Positions 25,084-34,299 of a stretch of DNA of 64,000 nt are shown here, piece after piece; within the stretch, counting starts at the first letter, position 1, and each line of letters begins with the position of its first letter. The position numbers were made by a program, and so were the translations under genes. This DNA comes from Agarivorans sp. Alg241-V36 (GTDB lineage Bacteria > Pseudomonadota > Gammaproteobacteria > Enterobacterales > Celerinatantimonadaceae): the NCBI RefSeq assembly GCF_900537085.1, contig NZ_UNRE01000003.1, forward strand, positions 186,001 through 250,000, in the 5' to 3' direction. The notes under the pieces were generated by a model. That model saw nothing but the letters and a program-made list of their open reading frames with translations, had not been told where the DNA came from and ran no database searches.

Positions 25084-25911
25084 ATGACAAAATCGGCCTG
25101 TGCATTTAATCAACGTATTGTTGAACACTACCCGCAGCTTTCGGCCAAAGCGCGTGTAGTAGCAGATTACTTGCAGCATCACCCCGATAAAGTACTGATT
25201 CTATCAACTGCTGAAATCGCCAGCGCTTGCCAAGTTTCTAAAGCCAGTGTGAGTCGGTTTTTCCGCCAACTGGGTTATCAAGACCATCAACAAGTCTGTG
25301 AGCTGTTACGCCAAGAGCGCGAATGGGGACAACCACTTTTAACCAGCGAAGCAAGCGATACTAGTGAACACAGTGACTTAGCCGCCATTAGCCAAGTATT
25401 TAAGCAGCTAGAACAGATAGACTGTGAGGCTTTAGTTAAGCAAATTAGCCAAGCTAAACGAATAACGATTATTGGCTATCGCAACAGCTATCCACTGGCG
25501 TTGCACTTTCGCCAGCAATTAATGCAGTGTCGTAAACAGGTGTATTTGTTGCCAGTTCCAGGCCAAAGCATGGGTGAGGAGCTAGCGCAACTCAACGATA
25601 AAGACTTAGTGATCATAATAGGTATTCGCCGCAGACCTAAGTTATTTACAGCGCTTATAGAGCAATTACAAAACCTGAATTGCCTGCTAATTACCGACCA
25701 AAGTGGCCAATGCTATCGCACTCAAGTAAGCCAATTATTAGTCTGTCCAATGAGCAATCATTCTGCCTTAGACAGCTATGCCGCGCCGATGAGCCTGCTC
25801 GCCCATTTGAGCAACAAGGTCTACGATTACTTAGCGCATTCAGCCCAAACCCATAGCAACCAAGTAAGCAATAATTATCAATTGCTTGATGAGCTAGAAG
25901 CTCACAACTAA
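25084..25911 (+). CDS. MurR/RpiR-family transcriptional regulator
   Basis: 275 residues: an N-terminal HTH_6 region (about 10-85; LSTAEIASACQVSKASVSRFFRQLGYQ) and a C-terminal SIS domain (about 115-245; ITIIGYRNSYPLALHFRQQL) that in this family binds a phosphosugar or other small ligand. It lies 40 bases after the ABC ATPase and 126 bases before allantoicase, so it is the likely controller of the ureide unit. Regulation by a ureide or by glyoxylate would be unusual for a SIS domain and is only inferred. Confidence 0.9.
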   Translation: MTKSACAFNQRIVEHYPQLSAKARVVADYLQHHPDKVLILSTAEIASACQVSKASVSRFFRQLGYQDHQQVCELLRQEREWGQPLLTSEASDTSEHSDLAAISQVFKQLEQIDCEALVKQISQAKRITIIGYRNSYPLALHFRQQLMQCRKQVYLLPVPGQSMGEELAQLNDKDLVIIIGIRRRPKLFTALIEQLQNLNCLLITDQSGQCYRTQVSQLLVCPMSNHSALDSYAAPMSLLAHLSNKVYDYLAHSAQTHSNQVSNNYQLLDELEAHN

Positions 25912-26037
25912 ACATTTACCTCACTGTTGCTTAAAGAACCCAATAAGGGTAACAACTAAGCCGCAGTGAAACAATTGAAGCAAACAAGTAGAAAATGAGC
26001 CAATCAGCGCATTTCCTCAACAAATTTAAGGATAACT

Positions 26038-27045
26038 ATGAGCCAAGCTATAACTGCCCCAGCCGCCACCGATGCGCCAGCCTTTAGCCAACAGTGCGTG
26101 AATTTAGCCGACAGCCGCTTAGGCAGCCAAATTATCGCCGTTAGTGATGACTTTTTTGCCAAAGCTGAGCGCATGCTTAACCACTTGCCGGCCCTGTTTT
26201 ATCCAGACAAATATGATGATAACGGCAAATGGATGGACGGATGGGAAAGTCGCCGCCGCCGTGATGCAGGTCACGACTGGTGCATAGTTAAACTAGGCGT
26301 TGCAGGCACCGTAAAAGGACTACAACTAGACACTAGCTTTTTTACCGGTAACTTTGCCCCAGCCGCCAGCGTAGAAGCCTGCTACTGCGAGCAAGATACA
26401 CCGCCAAGTGATGCACAATGGCACAGTATTCTGTCTGCCAGCGCTTTAAGTGCCGACAACCACCACTTTTTTGAAGTGAGCGCCGAGCAGCCTATTAGTC
26501 ATTTAAAAATTAATATTTTCCCCGATGGTGGTATTGCCCGTTTGCGGGTATTTGGCCACCCTATTCCACAGCATTCAAGCGAGCAAAGCATTGATTTAGT
26601 GGCTCTTAAAAACGGTGGCAGAGTCATTGGATACAATGACGCGCATTATGGCACGCCCAGCAATCTACTTGCGCCAGGCAAAGGCGTTAACATGGGCGAT
26701 GGTTGGGAGACTCGCCGCCGTCGAGAACCGGGCAACGATTGGTGCATTATCGCTTTAGGCCAAGCCGGGGACGTAGATGAAATTGAAGTGGCCACCACTC
26801 ACTTTAAAGGTAACTTCCCCGATAAGCTGTCGATACAAGCTGCCAATATTCAAGATCCTAACGACTTGAGCCTAATTAGCCAAAGCATGTTCTGGCAAGA
26901 GTTATTGCCCGTCCAGTCACTTAGCGCCGACAATGATCATCACTTTAGCCAGCTAAACCCACTAGGCACAATCACCCATATTCGGGTGAATATTTACCCT
27001 GATGGCGGCATTAGTCGCCTGCGCTTATGGGGTAAATCCGTTTAA
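26038..27045 (+). CDS. alc: Allantoicase
   Basis: 335 residues made of two similar halves. Each half carries the allantoicase block: DGWESRRRRDAGHDWCIVKL (about 63-82) and DGWETRRRREPGNDWCIIAL (about 222-241), each followed by a (T/H)FxGNF segment and an IxPDGGIxRLRxxG close. Allantoicase hydrolyses allantoate to S-ureidoglycolate and urea. AAGGATAACT precedes the ATG. Ureidoglycolate lyase follows after nine bases, giving two consecutive pathway steps. No allantoinase or urease is present in this window. Confidence 0.96.
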   Translation: MSQAITAPAATDAPAFSQQCVNLADSRLGSQIIAVSDDFFAKAERMLNHLPALFYPDKYDDNGKWMDGWESRRRRDAGHDWCIVKLGVAGTVKGLQLDTSFFTGNFAPAASVEACYCEQDTPPSDAQWHSILSASALSADNHHFFEVSAEQPISHLKINIFPDGGIARLRVFGHPIPQHSSEQSIDLVALKNGGRVIGYNDAHYGTPSNLLAPGKGVNMGDGWETRRRREPGNDWCIIALGQAGDVDEIEVATTHFKGNFPDKLSIQAANIQDPNDLSLISQSMFWQELLPVQSLSADNDHHFSQLNPLGTITHIRVNIYPDGGISRLRLWGKSV

Positions 27046-27054
27046 GGAAATGCG

Positions 27055-27546
27055 ATGAAAAAACTCAGCTTACAGCCGCTTAGCCAAGCGGCCTTTGAGC
27101 CCTTTGGTGACGTAGTGGCTTGCGACAGTGTCTCGCCTTTTGCCATCAATGGCGGAACCACTAGTCGCTTCCATGATTTGGCCGAATTACAAGCCAGTGG
27201 CAGCCAGGCCAAGCTCATTGTCTCGATATTTCGCGGCCAAGCCTTTCAGCTACCACTCGCCATAAATATGCTGGAACACCACCCCTATGGCAGCCAGTTA
27301 TTTATGCCCTTGTCCCAACGCCCTTATGTGGTGGTGGTGGCAAAACCTGGTGAGCTAGATGAAGATAGCATTTGCGCCTTTTGGGCGCAGCCTGATCAAG
27401 GGGTTAACTACCACAGCGGGGTATGGCATCACCCCTTGATTAGCTTGCAGCAAACTAGCGACTTTTTGGTGATTGATCGAAGCGGCGAAGAAGCAAACTG
27501 TGTGGAGCAGCAGCTAAGTGAACGTATCGAGTTGCAGCTAGCTTAG
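27055..27546 (+). CDS. allA: Ureidoglycolate lyase
   Basis: 163 residues with the AllA-family layout: LQPLSQAAFEPFGDVV at the start, RFHDLAELQ, then the active-site region ending GVNYHSGVWHHPLISL and DFLVIDR. The enzyme splits ureidoglycolate into glyoxylate and urea. It follows allantoicase with AAGGAAA as ribosome site. Its end overlaps the stop of the convergent LysR gene by nine bases. Confidence 0.94.
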   Translation: MKKLSLQPLSQAAFEPFGDVVACDSVSPFAINGGTTSRFHDLAELQASGSQAKLIVSIFRGQAFQLPLAINMLEHHPYGSQLFMPLSQRPYVVVVAKPGELDEDSICAFWAQPDQGVNYHSGVWHHPLISLQQTSDFLVIDRSGEEANCVEQQLSERIELQLA

Positions 27547-28422
27547 TTGCTCGGCCAAAAAGTCATACACCATGCGCAGTCGTCGGCTGGTATTTAACTC
27601 TCGATGAACCACCAGCCATGAGGGTGTGGCAATCGCCGCTAGAGAAGGAAAGGCACGCTCGACCAGCGGCTCATTATCGCCCACCTGCTCGAGCATAAAG
27701 CCAATACCTATGCCTTGCTTAACCAATTCCCACTGCACTAAATGGTTGCTCACCACGGTAGGGAAGTTACTTTGCTTAAGCGAGAAGCCTAATTTAGCTA
27801 GCTCATTAATCAACTCATCGTCTTTATGAAACGCGAGAAATTTTGCATCCGCTAGGCTTTGAATGGTGCGAGGCTGCGGCCACTTAGCCAAGTAGCTTTT
27901 AGCCGCGTACAGATGCACATCAATATCTGCAAGGCGGCGAGCAATCAAGTCCAATTCCGTAGGCTGATACGCCCTAATGGCAATATCTGCTTCTCGGCGT
28001 AATAAGTCGCTAGAATCATTGCTGGCGACAATTTCTACTCGAACTCCGGGGGCGTGTAGTCGAAGTTTTTCAACAATACTCGGCAGAACAAAGGCAGCCA
28101 CAGCTTCCGAAGCCGAAATACATACCTCACCTTCGATGGCTTCTGCTCTGCCAGAAGCGGATAAAGACAAGTTATTAGCCGCTTGGCCCATGGCTTGAGC
28201 GTGTGACAATAACTCAACACCACTGGCGGTTAAGCTTAGCCTGCCGCCCACTCGCTCAAACAAGGAAACACCCAGCTCCTGCTCTAAGGCCGTTACTTGC
28301 CGGCTTAAGGTAGGTTGAGTCATCGCCAATGCTCGTGCAGCGGCAGATAAAGAGCCCTCTTCAGCGGTGACCAAAAAAGCCCGTGCTCTGTTCCAGTCAA
28401 AGTTTATAGAACGCCTATCCAT
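27538..28422 (-). CDS. LysR-family transcriptional regulator
   Basis: 294 residues with an N-terminal winged helix (about 5-65; FLVTAEEGSLSAAARALAMTQPTLSRQVTALEQELGVSLFERV) and a LysR substrate-binding domain (about 90-290). Oriented against the ureide genes and divergent from the methyltransferase gene; the conserved LysR habit would make the divergent gene, not the ureide genes, its target. The effector cannot be read from the sequence. Confidence 0.93.
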   Translation of the reverse strand: MDRRSINFDWNRARAFLVTAEEGSLSAAARALAMTQPTLSRQVTALEQELGVSLFERVGGRLSLTASGVELLSHAQAMGQAANNLSLSASGRAEAIEGEVCISASEAVAAFVLPSIVEKLRLHAPGVRVEIVASNDSSDLLRREADIAIRAYQPTELDLIARRLADIDVHLYAAKSYLAKWPQPRTIQSLADAKFLAFHKDDELINELAKLGFSLKQSNFPTVVSNHLVQWELVKQGIGIGFMLEQVGDNEPLVERAFPSLAAIATPSWLVVHRELNTSRRLRMVYDFLAEQLS

Positions 28423-28528
28423 ACAAATACGTATACCTATGATGCATTAATGATTATTGCTACCTGTTTTTAGCATGGTTACTATTCACTCAATCGCCGC
28501 TAAAGGCAACTCATTAGGGAAAATGTTG

Positions 28529-29143
28529 ATGGATACACGCACCAAGTTTTGGGACAAACATGCCAGCTCTTACGCTAAACGCGCTATTTCAGATATTCCC
28601 AGCTATGAGAAAAAACTAGCACTTAGCCGCGAGTACTTTTCTAAAGATGCTACGGCCATTGAAGTGGGATGTGGCACTGGCTCAACCGCTTTACTGCATG
28701 CCCCATATCTAAAGCAGATACTCGCCACCGATATCTCAGCTGGCATGCTAGATATCGCGGAGCGAAAACGCCAAGAACAGCAAATAGAAAACCTGAGTTT
28801 TCAGCAAGCAACAGTCGAAGAGTTAGTGGTAGATGAACCGGTAGACATTGTCTTTGCGCTTAACCTGATTCACCTATTGGAAGACCAAGAAGCCGCCATT
28901 GCAACTATGAAAAGCTGGCTAAAACCAGGTGGAGTGCTCATTAGTAGCACTGCTTGTTTAGGTGACAGAATGAAGTTTTTTAAGCTTATTGGCCCAATCG
29001 GTAAAGCCTTAGGCCTGATGCCATTAGTAAGGGTGTTTACCGAGCAAGCGCTGTTAGACAGCTTTCAACAGCAAGGCTTTAGCATCGACACCAAGTGGCG
29101 CCCAGAAAAAGCCCTATCGGTGTTCTTGGTGGCGCGAGCTTAA
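28529..29143 (+). CDS. Class I SAM-dependent methyltransferase
   Basis: 204 residues from the ATG at 28529, chosen because AGGG lies about nine bases upstream; the frame stays open to 28457 with poorer starts. The SAM-binding motif I is AIEVGCGTGSTALLHAPYL, followed by the acidic end of strand 2 (ILATDISAGML) and motif IV region VDIVFALNLIHLLEDQ. Resembles small-molecule or ubiE-like methyltransferases; the substrate is unknown. It is divergent from the LysR gene and its stop overlaps that of the Nudix gene. Confidence 0.85.
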   Translation: MDTRTKFWDKHASSYAKRAISDIPSYEKKLALSREYFSKDATAIEVGCGTGSTALLHAPYLKQILATDISAGMLDIAERKRQEQQIENLSFQQATVEELVVDEPVDIVFALNLIHLLEDQEAAIATMKSWLKPGGVLISSTACLGDRMKFFKLIGPIGKALGLMPLVRVFTEQALLDSFQQQGFSIDTKWRPEKALSVFLVARA

Positions 29144-29682
29144 ACAGCCTGCTTAAGCGGCGAGTTTATCAAACATTCAGCCACCACTTTTTGCAGCAAG
29201 TAGGTCTCACGGGCTACCGACATTCCCGCTTTTGGGTTATTGGCGATAGTCTCTTGGTTATGCGCGATGGCGCTATGAATGTTCAACCAAACCGGCTTCA
29301 TACCATTGTTGATTTCATAGTCTTCTAAAGCATTGTCGGCAAGCTCGTCATCAATCTGGCACAAATAGCAGTAGGACAACATATGCATATAATCAGCATC
29401 ATCCTTATACCAGGGGCGATATTCTTCATAGCAGCCAAAGGCCTGAATATCGCGTATATTCTGAGCACCAGTTTCTTCACTCAGCTCCCGCTTTAGGCCT
29501 TCAATTAGGTTTTCGCCTTGATCAACACCACCGCCAGGCAAGGTGTAATCATGGTAACGCTCGGTATACATCAATAAAATCTCTTCACCTTTTAAAACGA
29601 TAGCTCTTGCAGCAATCCGCTCTAAAGCCTTGCCATCAAGAGAGCCAAGATCAGGGTGAACTGTAGATTTTAATAAACGCAT
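29140..29682 (-). CDS. Nudix hydrolase
   Basis: 180 residues. The Nudix box GX5EX7REUXEEXGU is complete at about 51-73 (GGVDQGENLIEGLKRELSEE followed by TGA), with RAIVLKGEEILLMYTERYHDYTLPGG leading into it. It hydrolyses a nucleoside diphosphate linked to X. The rest (YEEYRPWYKDDADYMHMLSYCYLC) is typical of a broad bacterial subgroup without known substrate. Convergent with the methyltransferase gene, overlapping by four bases. Confidence 0.92.
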   Translation of the reverse strand: MRLLKSTVHPDLGSLDGKALERIAARAIVLKGEEILLMYTERYHDYTLPGGGVDQGENLIEGLKRELSEETGAQNIRDIQAFGCYEEYRPWYKDDADYMHMLSYCYLCQIDDELADNALEDYEINNGMKPVWLNIHSAIAHNQETIANNPKAGMSVARETYLLQKVVAECLINSPLKQAV

Positions 29683-29756
29683 AAGATAACAACAGTAGAA
29701 AAACGGCTGGCGAATTTAGCAACAAAGCGAGCTACAAGCAAACTGAGTTACAGATA

Positions 29757-29785
29757 AAATAAAAAAAGGCCTCGCACGCGAGGCC
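29757..29785 (-). terminator. Rho-independent terminator of the GST-OYE operon
   Basis: A GC-rich stem GGCCTCG / CGAGGCC (29768-29774 with 29779-29785) is followed on the minus strand by seven T residues and a further T-rich run (A-tract 29757-29767). It lies about 70 bases past the stop of the flavin oxidoreductase gene. Confidence 0.9.
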
Positions 29786-29854
29786 AAACACCACAGGGAA
29801 TGTGGACTTGCACAAACATTTCTTGCTTCAGCTTTTTCGCAAAGAAATGAAAAC

Positions 29855-30943
29855 TTAAGAGCTTACACTCATTAGAAAGGGGTAATCGGTATAACCTTTC
29901 GCGTCGCCACCATATAAGGTGTCTTGATCTAGTTCATTTAGCTCAGCATCTTGCTTAAAGCGCTCGGGTAGGTCGGGGTTAGCAATAAACGGCGAACCAA
30001 ACGACACCACGTCGGCGTTATCTTCTGCAATGGCTTGCTCAGCACTATTGGCACTGTAGCCTCCATTAGCCATGTAAGCGCCAGCGAAACGGCTGCGTAG
30101 TTGGCCAAAATCAAAGCCTTCACTACTCGCACCTGCAAAATTTTCTACCACGTGAAGATAAGCAAGCTTCATTGGACTGAGCTGCTCAACTAAGTAGTTA
30201 AACAAAGCTTGAGGATTACTCTCGGACATAGAATTAAAAGTGCCAGTTGGAGAGATTCTAATCCCCACTCTGCCCGCTCCCCATACCTCTGCCACCGCTT
30301 GAGTGACTTCTAAGCTTAGGCGCGCTCGATTTTCGATAGAGCCGCCGTAAATGTCGTCGCGCTGGTTAGTTCCGTCTTTAAGAAACTGATCCAGCAAGTA
30401 GCCGTTGGCGGCGTGAATTTCTACGCCGTCGAAGCCTGCTTTTTTAGCGTTAATCGCACCTTGTTTAAACTGCTCAACAATTGAAGCTAGCTCTTCTGTT
30501 TCTAGCGCTCGCGGCGTTTCAAAATCTAGAAATCCCTGTTCAGTAAAGGCTTGCCCTTCAGCGGCTATCGCCGATGGCGCTACCGGCAAGCTGCCATCTT
30601 GCTGAATCACCGAATGAGAAATGCGCCCAACATGCCATAGCTGCAGCACAATTTTAGAGCCCTTGGCATGCACAGCATCGGTAATTTTTTTCCACCCAGC
30701 GATTTGTTGTTCGCTATGAATACCCGGTGTAAACGCATAGCCTTTAGCTTGCGCAGAAACCTGAGTAGCTTCGCTAATAATCAGCGCTGCACTCGAACGT
30801 TGAGAATAGTATTCCACATTAAGCTCGTGGGGGTAGTCGCCTGGTTGAGCGGAGCGAGAGCGGGTAAGTGGCGCCATAACAACACGATGTTTCAGTTCAA
30901 TATCGCCCAGTTTAATTGGCGAAAATAGTGTACTTAAAGACAT
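29855..30943 (-). CDS. nemA: Old-yellow-enzyme alkene reductase, NemA-like
   Basis: 362 residues, an FMN-dependent TIM-barrel oxidoreductase. Family motifs: HRVVMAPLTRSRSAQPGDYP, LIISEATQVSAQAKGYAFTP, LQLWHVGRISH, GVEIHAANGYLLDQFL and YGGSIENRARL; the layout matches E. coli NemA (365 residues) closely. It reduces activated C=C bonds and nitro/electrophilic compounds with NAD(P)H. It is downstream of a GST gene in the same operon, with a divergent HxlR-type regulator, together a likely electrophile-detoxification unit. Confidence 0.93.
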   Translation of the reverse strand: MSLSTLFSPIKLGDIELKHRVVMAPLTRSRSAQPGDYPHELNVEYYSQRSSAALIISEATQVSAQAKGYAFTPGIHSEQQIAGWKKITDAVHAKGSKIVLQLWHVGRISHSVIQQDGSLPVAPSAIAAEGQAFTEQGFLDFETPRALETEELASIVEQFKQGAINAKKAGFDGVEIHAANGYLLDQFLKDGTNQRDDIYGGSIENRARLSLEVTQAVAEVWGAGRVGIRISPTGTFNSMSESNPQALFNYLVEQLSPMKLAYLHVVENFAGASSEGFDFGQLRSRFAGAYMANGGYSANSAEQAIAEDNADVVSFGSPFIANPDLPERFKQDAELNELDQDTLYGGDAKGYTDYPFLMSVSS

Positions 30944-30991
30944 ATCTCTATCCTTTGGGTCATTAAAAGTAACAAATAAAACTTGAGCGAA

Positions 30992-31663
30992 TTACTTAGT
31001 CAGTATGCTGTCCGCATTGCGTAAGTAGTCGGCAAACAGCGAGTTAAAATCTTCAACTACCGAGCCCGACACTTCCGGCAAAGCCAGTAAGCGTTGCCCT
31101 AGTGCTTTTAACTTGGGAAAGTCTGCAAGTAAATCGCGCTCAAACAAGCGTTCTATAGCCGTAAAACGAGTAAACAATGGTGCTAATGCGGTGTCGATTA
31201 AGGCTAAATCCTTGCCGTTAAAAAAGTCCTTATCACTGCTTAGGCCTTCAAGGCGCGAGAGCTTGTCGTTAAGCCCTACCTGCGCTTGGTCAAAGTCTTG
31301 TTGGGTTTTAGCCAATGAAGTTTGATACTGCGCCATTAATACTTGGCTAGAGAACTCTATCCATGCGCGATCTTTGGCTTTTTGAAGCGGGTCACTTGGC
31401 ATTAAAGAGCCTTCGGTAATTTCATCCAAGAATTCATTTATCACCGCAGATTCAAACAAGACATCATCGCCATACTTCAGCACTGGCACTTTGCCTAAAG
31501 GAGATAGTGCTAAAAACCAGTCTGGTTTGTTGGCCAAATCAATGTACTTAATCTCAAAGTCGATGCCTTTGTGTAATAAGGTAATCACCGAGCGTTGTAC
31601 AAAGGGGCAAAGCTTAAAACTTATCAGTTCAATGGTTTGATCCGGCTTATAAATGGCTGACAT
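30992..31663 (-). CDS. Glutathione S-transferase family protein (omega-like)
   Basis: 223 residues from the ATG at 31663, chosen for its AAGGAA site nine bases upstream; the frame extends nine codons further without support. An N-terminal thioredoxin-like domain with CPF motif (FKLCPFVQRSVITLLHKG) has the Cys expected for omega/lambda-type GSTs; the cis-Pro region KVPVLKYGD and ESAVINEFLDE follow. The C-terminal half is helical. Same operon as the alkene reductase 48 bases downstream, suggesting joint handling of electrophiles or quinones. Confidence 0.9.
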   Translation of the reverse strand: MSAIYKPDQTIELISFKLCPFVQRSVITLLHKGIDFEIKYIDLANKPDWFLALSPLGKVPVLKYGDDVLFESAVINEFLDEITEGSLMPSDPLQKAKDRAWIEFSSQVLMAQYQTSLAKTQQDFDQAQVGLNDKLSRLEGLSSDKDFFNGKDLALIDTALAPLFTRFTAIERLFERDLLADFPKLKALGQRLLALPEVSGSVVEDFNSLFADYLRNADSILTK

Positions 31664-31820
31664 CGAGTGATTCCTTGTATAAATTAACAAATATGCGCTT
31701 GGCCAATCGATATAACTTTTGTATCCAAACGAAACATAGTATCTTTTGGTAACTATAAGAAGGCTTGTAGCGATCTACAAGTACGCACTAATTAGATATT
31801 TAGTTTCCTCGAGGTGCCTA

Positions 31821-32189
31821 ATGTTGGATTCAGCGGCTTCTAGCCCAGAAAAAAATTGTGAAGTTTCTTTGACAGAGCAAAAGCATGAATGCCCTGTTTC
31901 TACCGCCATTGAAGTGATAGGTGGAAAATGGAAGGTGATTATCTTGTATCAGCTACGTGGTAAAACGCTGCGTTTTGGTGAGCTAAAGCGAGAAATCCCT
32001 AAAATCACCCAAAAAACCTTAACTCAACAATTGCGTGATTTAGAAAAAGATAAGCTGATAGAGCGCAAAGTATTTGCCGAAGTGCCGCCAAGAGTGGAGT
32101 ACACCCCAACCGCCTTAGCCGAGCAGTTAAACCCTGCTTTAGACTTGCTGTGTGGCTGGGGAAAAGCCTATCAAAAGGCCCACGAGTAA
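31821..32189 (+). CDS. HxlR-family transcriptional regulator
   Basis: 122 residues from the ATG at 31821 (GAGGTG at 31811-31816); the upstream open stretch looks untranslated. The HxlR winged helix is clear: CPVSTAIEVIGGKWKVIILYQL, LRFGELKREIPKITQKTLTQQL and YTPTALAEQL. Cysteines at the N-terminus (NCEVSL, HECPVS) are typical of redox/electrophile-sensing HxlR proteins. Divergent from the GST-OYE operon, which it very likely controls. Confidence 0.92.
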   Translation: MLDSAASSPEKNCEVSLTEQKHECPVSTAIEVIGGKWKVIILYQLRGKTLRFGELKREIPKITQKTLTQQLRDLEKDKLIERKVFAEVPPRVEYTPTALAEQLNPALDLLCGWGKAYQKAHE

Positions 32190-32190
32190 C

Positions 32191-33555
32191 TTAAGTACGC
32201 CGCAACAAAACATCGCGAATTAAGCCCAGCGCCTGTTTGAGTTTATTTAGATCAGGAGTGGCCATTAAGCTAATGCGCACTGCCGAACGTTGTGGCTTAT
32301 CAATAGAAAAGTGGTGATCAGCGCTTAGGTGAACCCCTTGTTTTCGCATTACTTCGACAAAGGCCTTACTCGTCCAGCCATCTGGTAGATATAGCCAAAG
32401 ATGAAAAGCGCTATGCCGTTCATGATCTTGGTTAACAAACTCTAACTCACTAAGCAGCTGCTTTGCTAAGTGCTGTCGTCGAGTAGCTTGGGCTTTTTGC
32501 CACTGAGCTATTTTAGCTACATCTCCAGCTTTAATTAACTGGCATGCCAACTGCACCAGCAAAGGAGACGGTAACCACAAGGTTGTTCTTACCAAATTGA
32601 TGTAATCTTCGCGCAACTCATTGGGGACCACCAACACGCCCAAACGCAAACTAGGTGACACTGATTTAGACAAACTATTTAAGTACACCGTTTGTTTTGG
32701 AGCAAAATGGTAGAAGGGTTTAATCTCTTGCTCAGTTAAAAAACCATAAATATCATCATCTATCACCGTGATGGGGCTGCCTTTAACCACTTTAGCAAGC
32801 TGCTCTCTTCGCTGATTAGGCATCACGCTGGCAGTGGGATTTTGGCAAGAAGCCACCAACACCAAGGCGCTAATTGGCTGCGCCTGTTGCTGCTGGCTTA
32901 AAGATTGAGGCAGGATACCAAATTCATCCATTTCGATGGCAACAGGCACCCTGCCCGTTTGTCTTAATATCGACAAAATACCTGGGTAGCAGAGCCGCTC
33001 TACCGCTACCCTATCTCCTACTTGAGTGGTGGCAAGAATCGCCACTAACAACGCGTGTTGAGCACCATGACATATTATGAGCTGCTCTTGGTTACATCGA
33101 ATGCCTTGAGCTTCCACCCACTGATGTAGCACCGCTAATTGTTCTGGATTGCCTTCGTCATCTTCGTAACCACAAAATGCAGGTAAGTTAGAGGCAGATA
33201 GTTGCTGCAACTGAATACTTAATGGGGATATTAAAGGCGCATGTAAAGGCGCAATGAGAGACAAATTAAGTTCATCACCCGTACGTCCCTTAATGCCATC
33301 ACTCAGGTTAACATTTAGTGATACAAAGCTGCCTTTGCCAACGCCAGAGCTTATTAGGCCTTTGCGCTCTAAATCTTGGTAGGCCTGACGTACTGTAACA
33401 GCGCTGCTTCCTAGCGTTCTTGCCAACACTCGATGGGCGGGTAACTTAGCTTGATAACTGAGCTGGCCTTTTAAAATAGCATTTTCAATACAGCGGGCGA
33501 TCTCTAGATATAAGGGACGAGCTTGCGGATTGAAACCCGCCAACAAGGCTTGCAT
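32191..33555 (-). CDS. MocR-type regulator (GntR helix-turn-helix plus aminotransferase domain)
   Basis: 454 residues. A GntR winged helix (about 10-80; LPAHRVLARTLGSSAVTVRQAYQDLERKGLI) is fused to a class I aminotransferase-like domain with LVASCQNPTASVMPNQRR and the PLP-lysine segment VYLNSLSKSVSPSLRLGVLV. MocR proteins bind PLP and control vitamin B6 or amino-acid genes. No pdx gene is adjacent, so the target is unknown. Convergent with the HxlR gene, one base apart. Confidence 0.93.
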   Translation of the reverse strand: MQALLAGFNPQARPLYLEIARCIENAILKGQLSYQAKLPAHRVLARTLGSSAVTVRQAYQDLERKGLISSGVGKGSFVSLNVNLSDGIKGRTGDELNLSLIAPLHAPLISPLSIQLQQLSASNLPAFCGYEDDEGNPEQLAVLHQWVEAQGIRCNQEQLIICHGAQHALLVAILATTQVGDRVAVERLCYPGILSILRQTGRVPVAIEMDEFGILPQSLSQQQQAQPISALVLVASCQNPTASVMPNQRREQLAKVVKGSPITVIDDDIYGFLTEQEIKPFYHFAPKQTVYLNSLSKSVSPSLRLGVLVVPNELREDYINLVRTTLWLPSPLLVQLACQLIKAGDVAKIAQWQKAQATRRQHLAKQLLSELEFVNQDHERHSAFHLWLYLPDGWTSKAFVEVMRKQGVHLSADHHFSIDKPQRSAVRISLMATPDLNKLKQALGLIRDVLLRRT

Positions 33556-33636
33556 AAAGGTAAAAGGCTTCCATCAACTCTAAGCTTTAATAAGTCCCTA
33601 TTGTGCACGCCACTCTCTCTTTAGCAAGCTAAGCAA

Positions 33637-34119
33637 TTAACTATCGATTGAGTTTTGCTCAAGCCAAGCTGGTGCAGAGCGCTTTGTCCACTTTGCGAAT
33701 GCCATTTTTTCACCAAGGTAAAACTCTCTATAAGCACTCACCGCGTTGTTTGGCTTTTTATATTGCTCAGGCATGGCTTGAGCAAACTCACTTAGCCCCG
33801 CACTAGGGTACTTAAATTCACCTAATTTATTCAGTACCGCTATCGACTTGTGATCAACGCTCTTGTTGTAGCGAAACCGGTATTCTTGATTCAGGGCTAA
33901 AGTGAGTTGTTTGAGCCACAAATAGTTATCGTAAGATTGCTCCACCCACAATACGCAAGGATGGTTAACATGCGTGGATTTGTAAGGAGTAACAAAGCCC
34001 TTTTTATTTAATGCAGTGCACAACATTTGCACGCTTTCTAAAATCATTTTAACCACATGTTGATCGCAGTGGTATTCAGCACATCTTGTTATATCTTGGT
34101 CTAGGATAAAAATGTTCAT
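33637..34119 (-). CDS. Conserved hypothetical protein, phage-associated family
   Basis: 160 residues from the ATG at 34119; a GTG eight codons earlier is less likely. The N-terminus MNIFILDQDITRCAEYHCDQ followed by HVVKMILESVQMLCTAL is shared with a family of small proteins common in T4-like and cyanophages and sporadic in bacteria, with conserved His residues (CDQHVVKM; HVNHPCVLWVEQS). I know of no established function. No phage gene is adjacent, so it is a lone chromosomal copy. It may be an enzyme, given the conserved His/Asp/Cys set, but that is a guess. Confidence 0.75.
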   Translation of the reverse strand: MNIFILDQDITRCAEYHCDQHVVKMILESVQMLCTALNKKGFVTPYKSTHVNHPCVLWVEQSYDNYLWLKQLTLALNQEYRFRYNKSVDHKSIAVLNKLGEFKYPSAGLSEFAQAMPEQYKKPNNAVSAYREFYLGEKMAFAKWTKRSAPAWLEQNSIDS

Positions 34120-34299
34120 CAGCAATCTCTTGTTAGCACTCACTGCACGCTGCTAAACGCAGCAAACCTTAATTTCCTAGGAATACGTAAGCAGAGCGTT
34201 AATCGATTTATCGCCCTCGGCTTTAATGTGCAAGCAAGCTGTAAAATGAACCAGTAAAACAAGTCAATTTGTTAGTGGCTTGAGCCCAAACTGATATTG

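Noticed and set aside
29095-29328. Plus-strand 77-codon frame across the methyltransferase/Nudix junction
   Set aside because: Antisense shadow of the Nudix gene, whose catalytic box is intact on the minus strand.
33637-34119. Prophage remnant
   Set aside because: Although the family is frequent in phages, no integrase, structural gene or attachment repeat is near.
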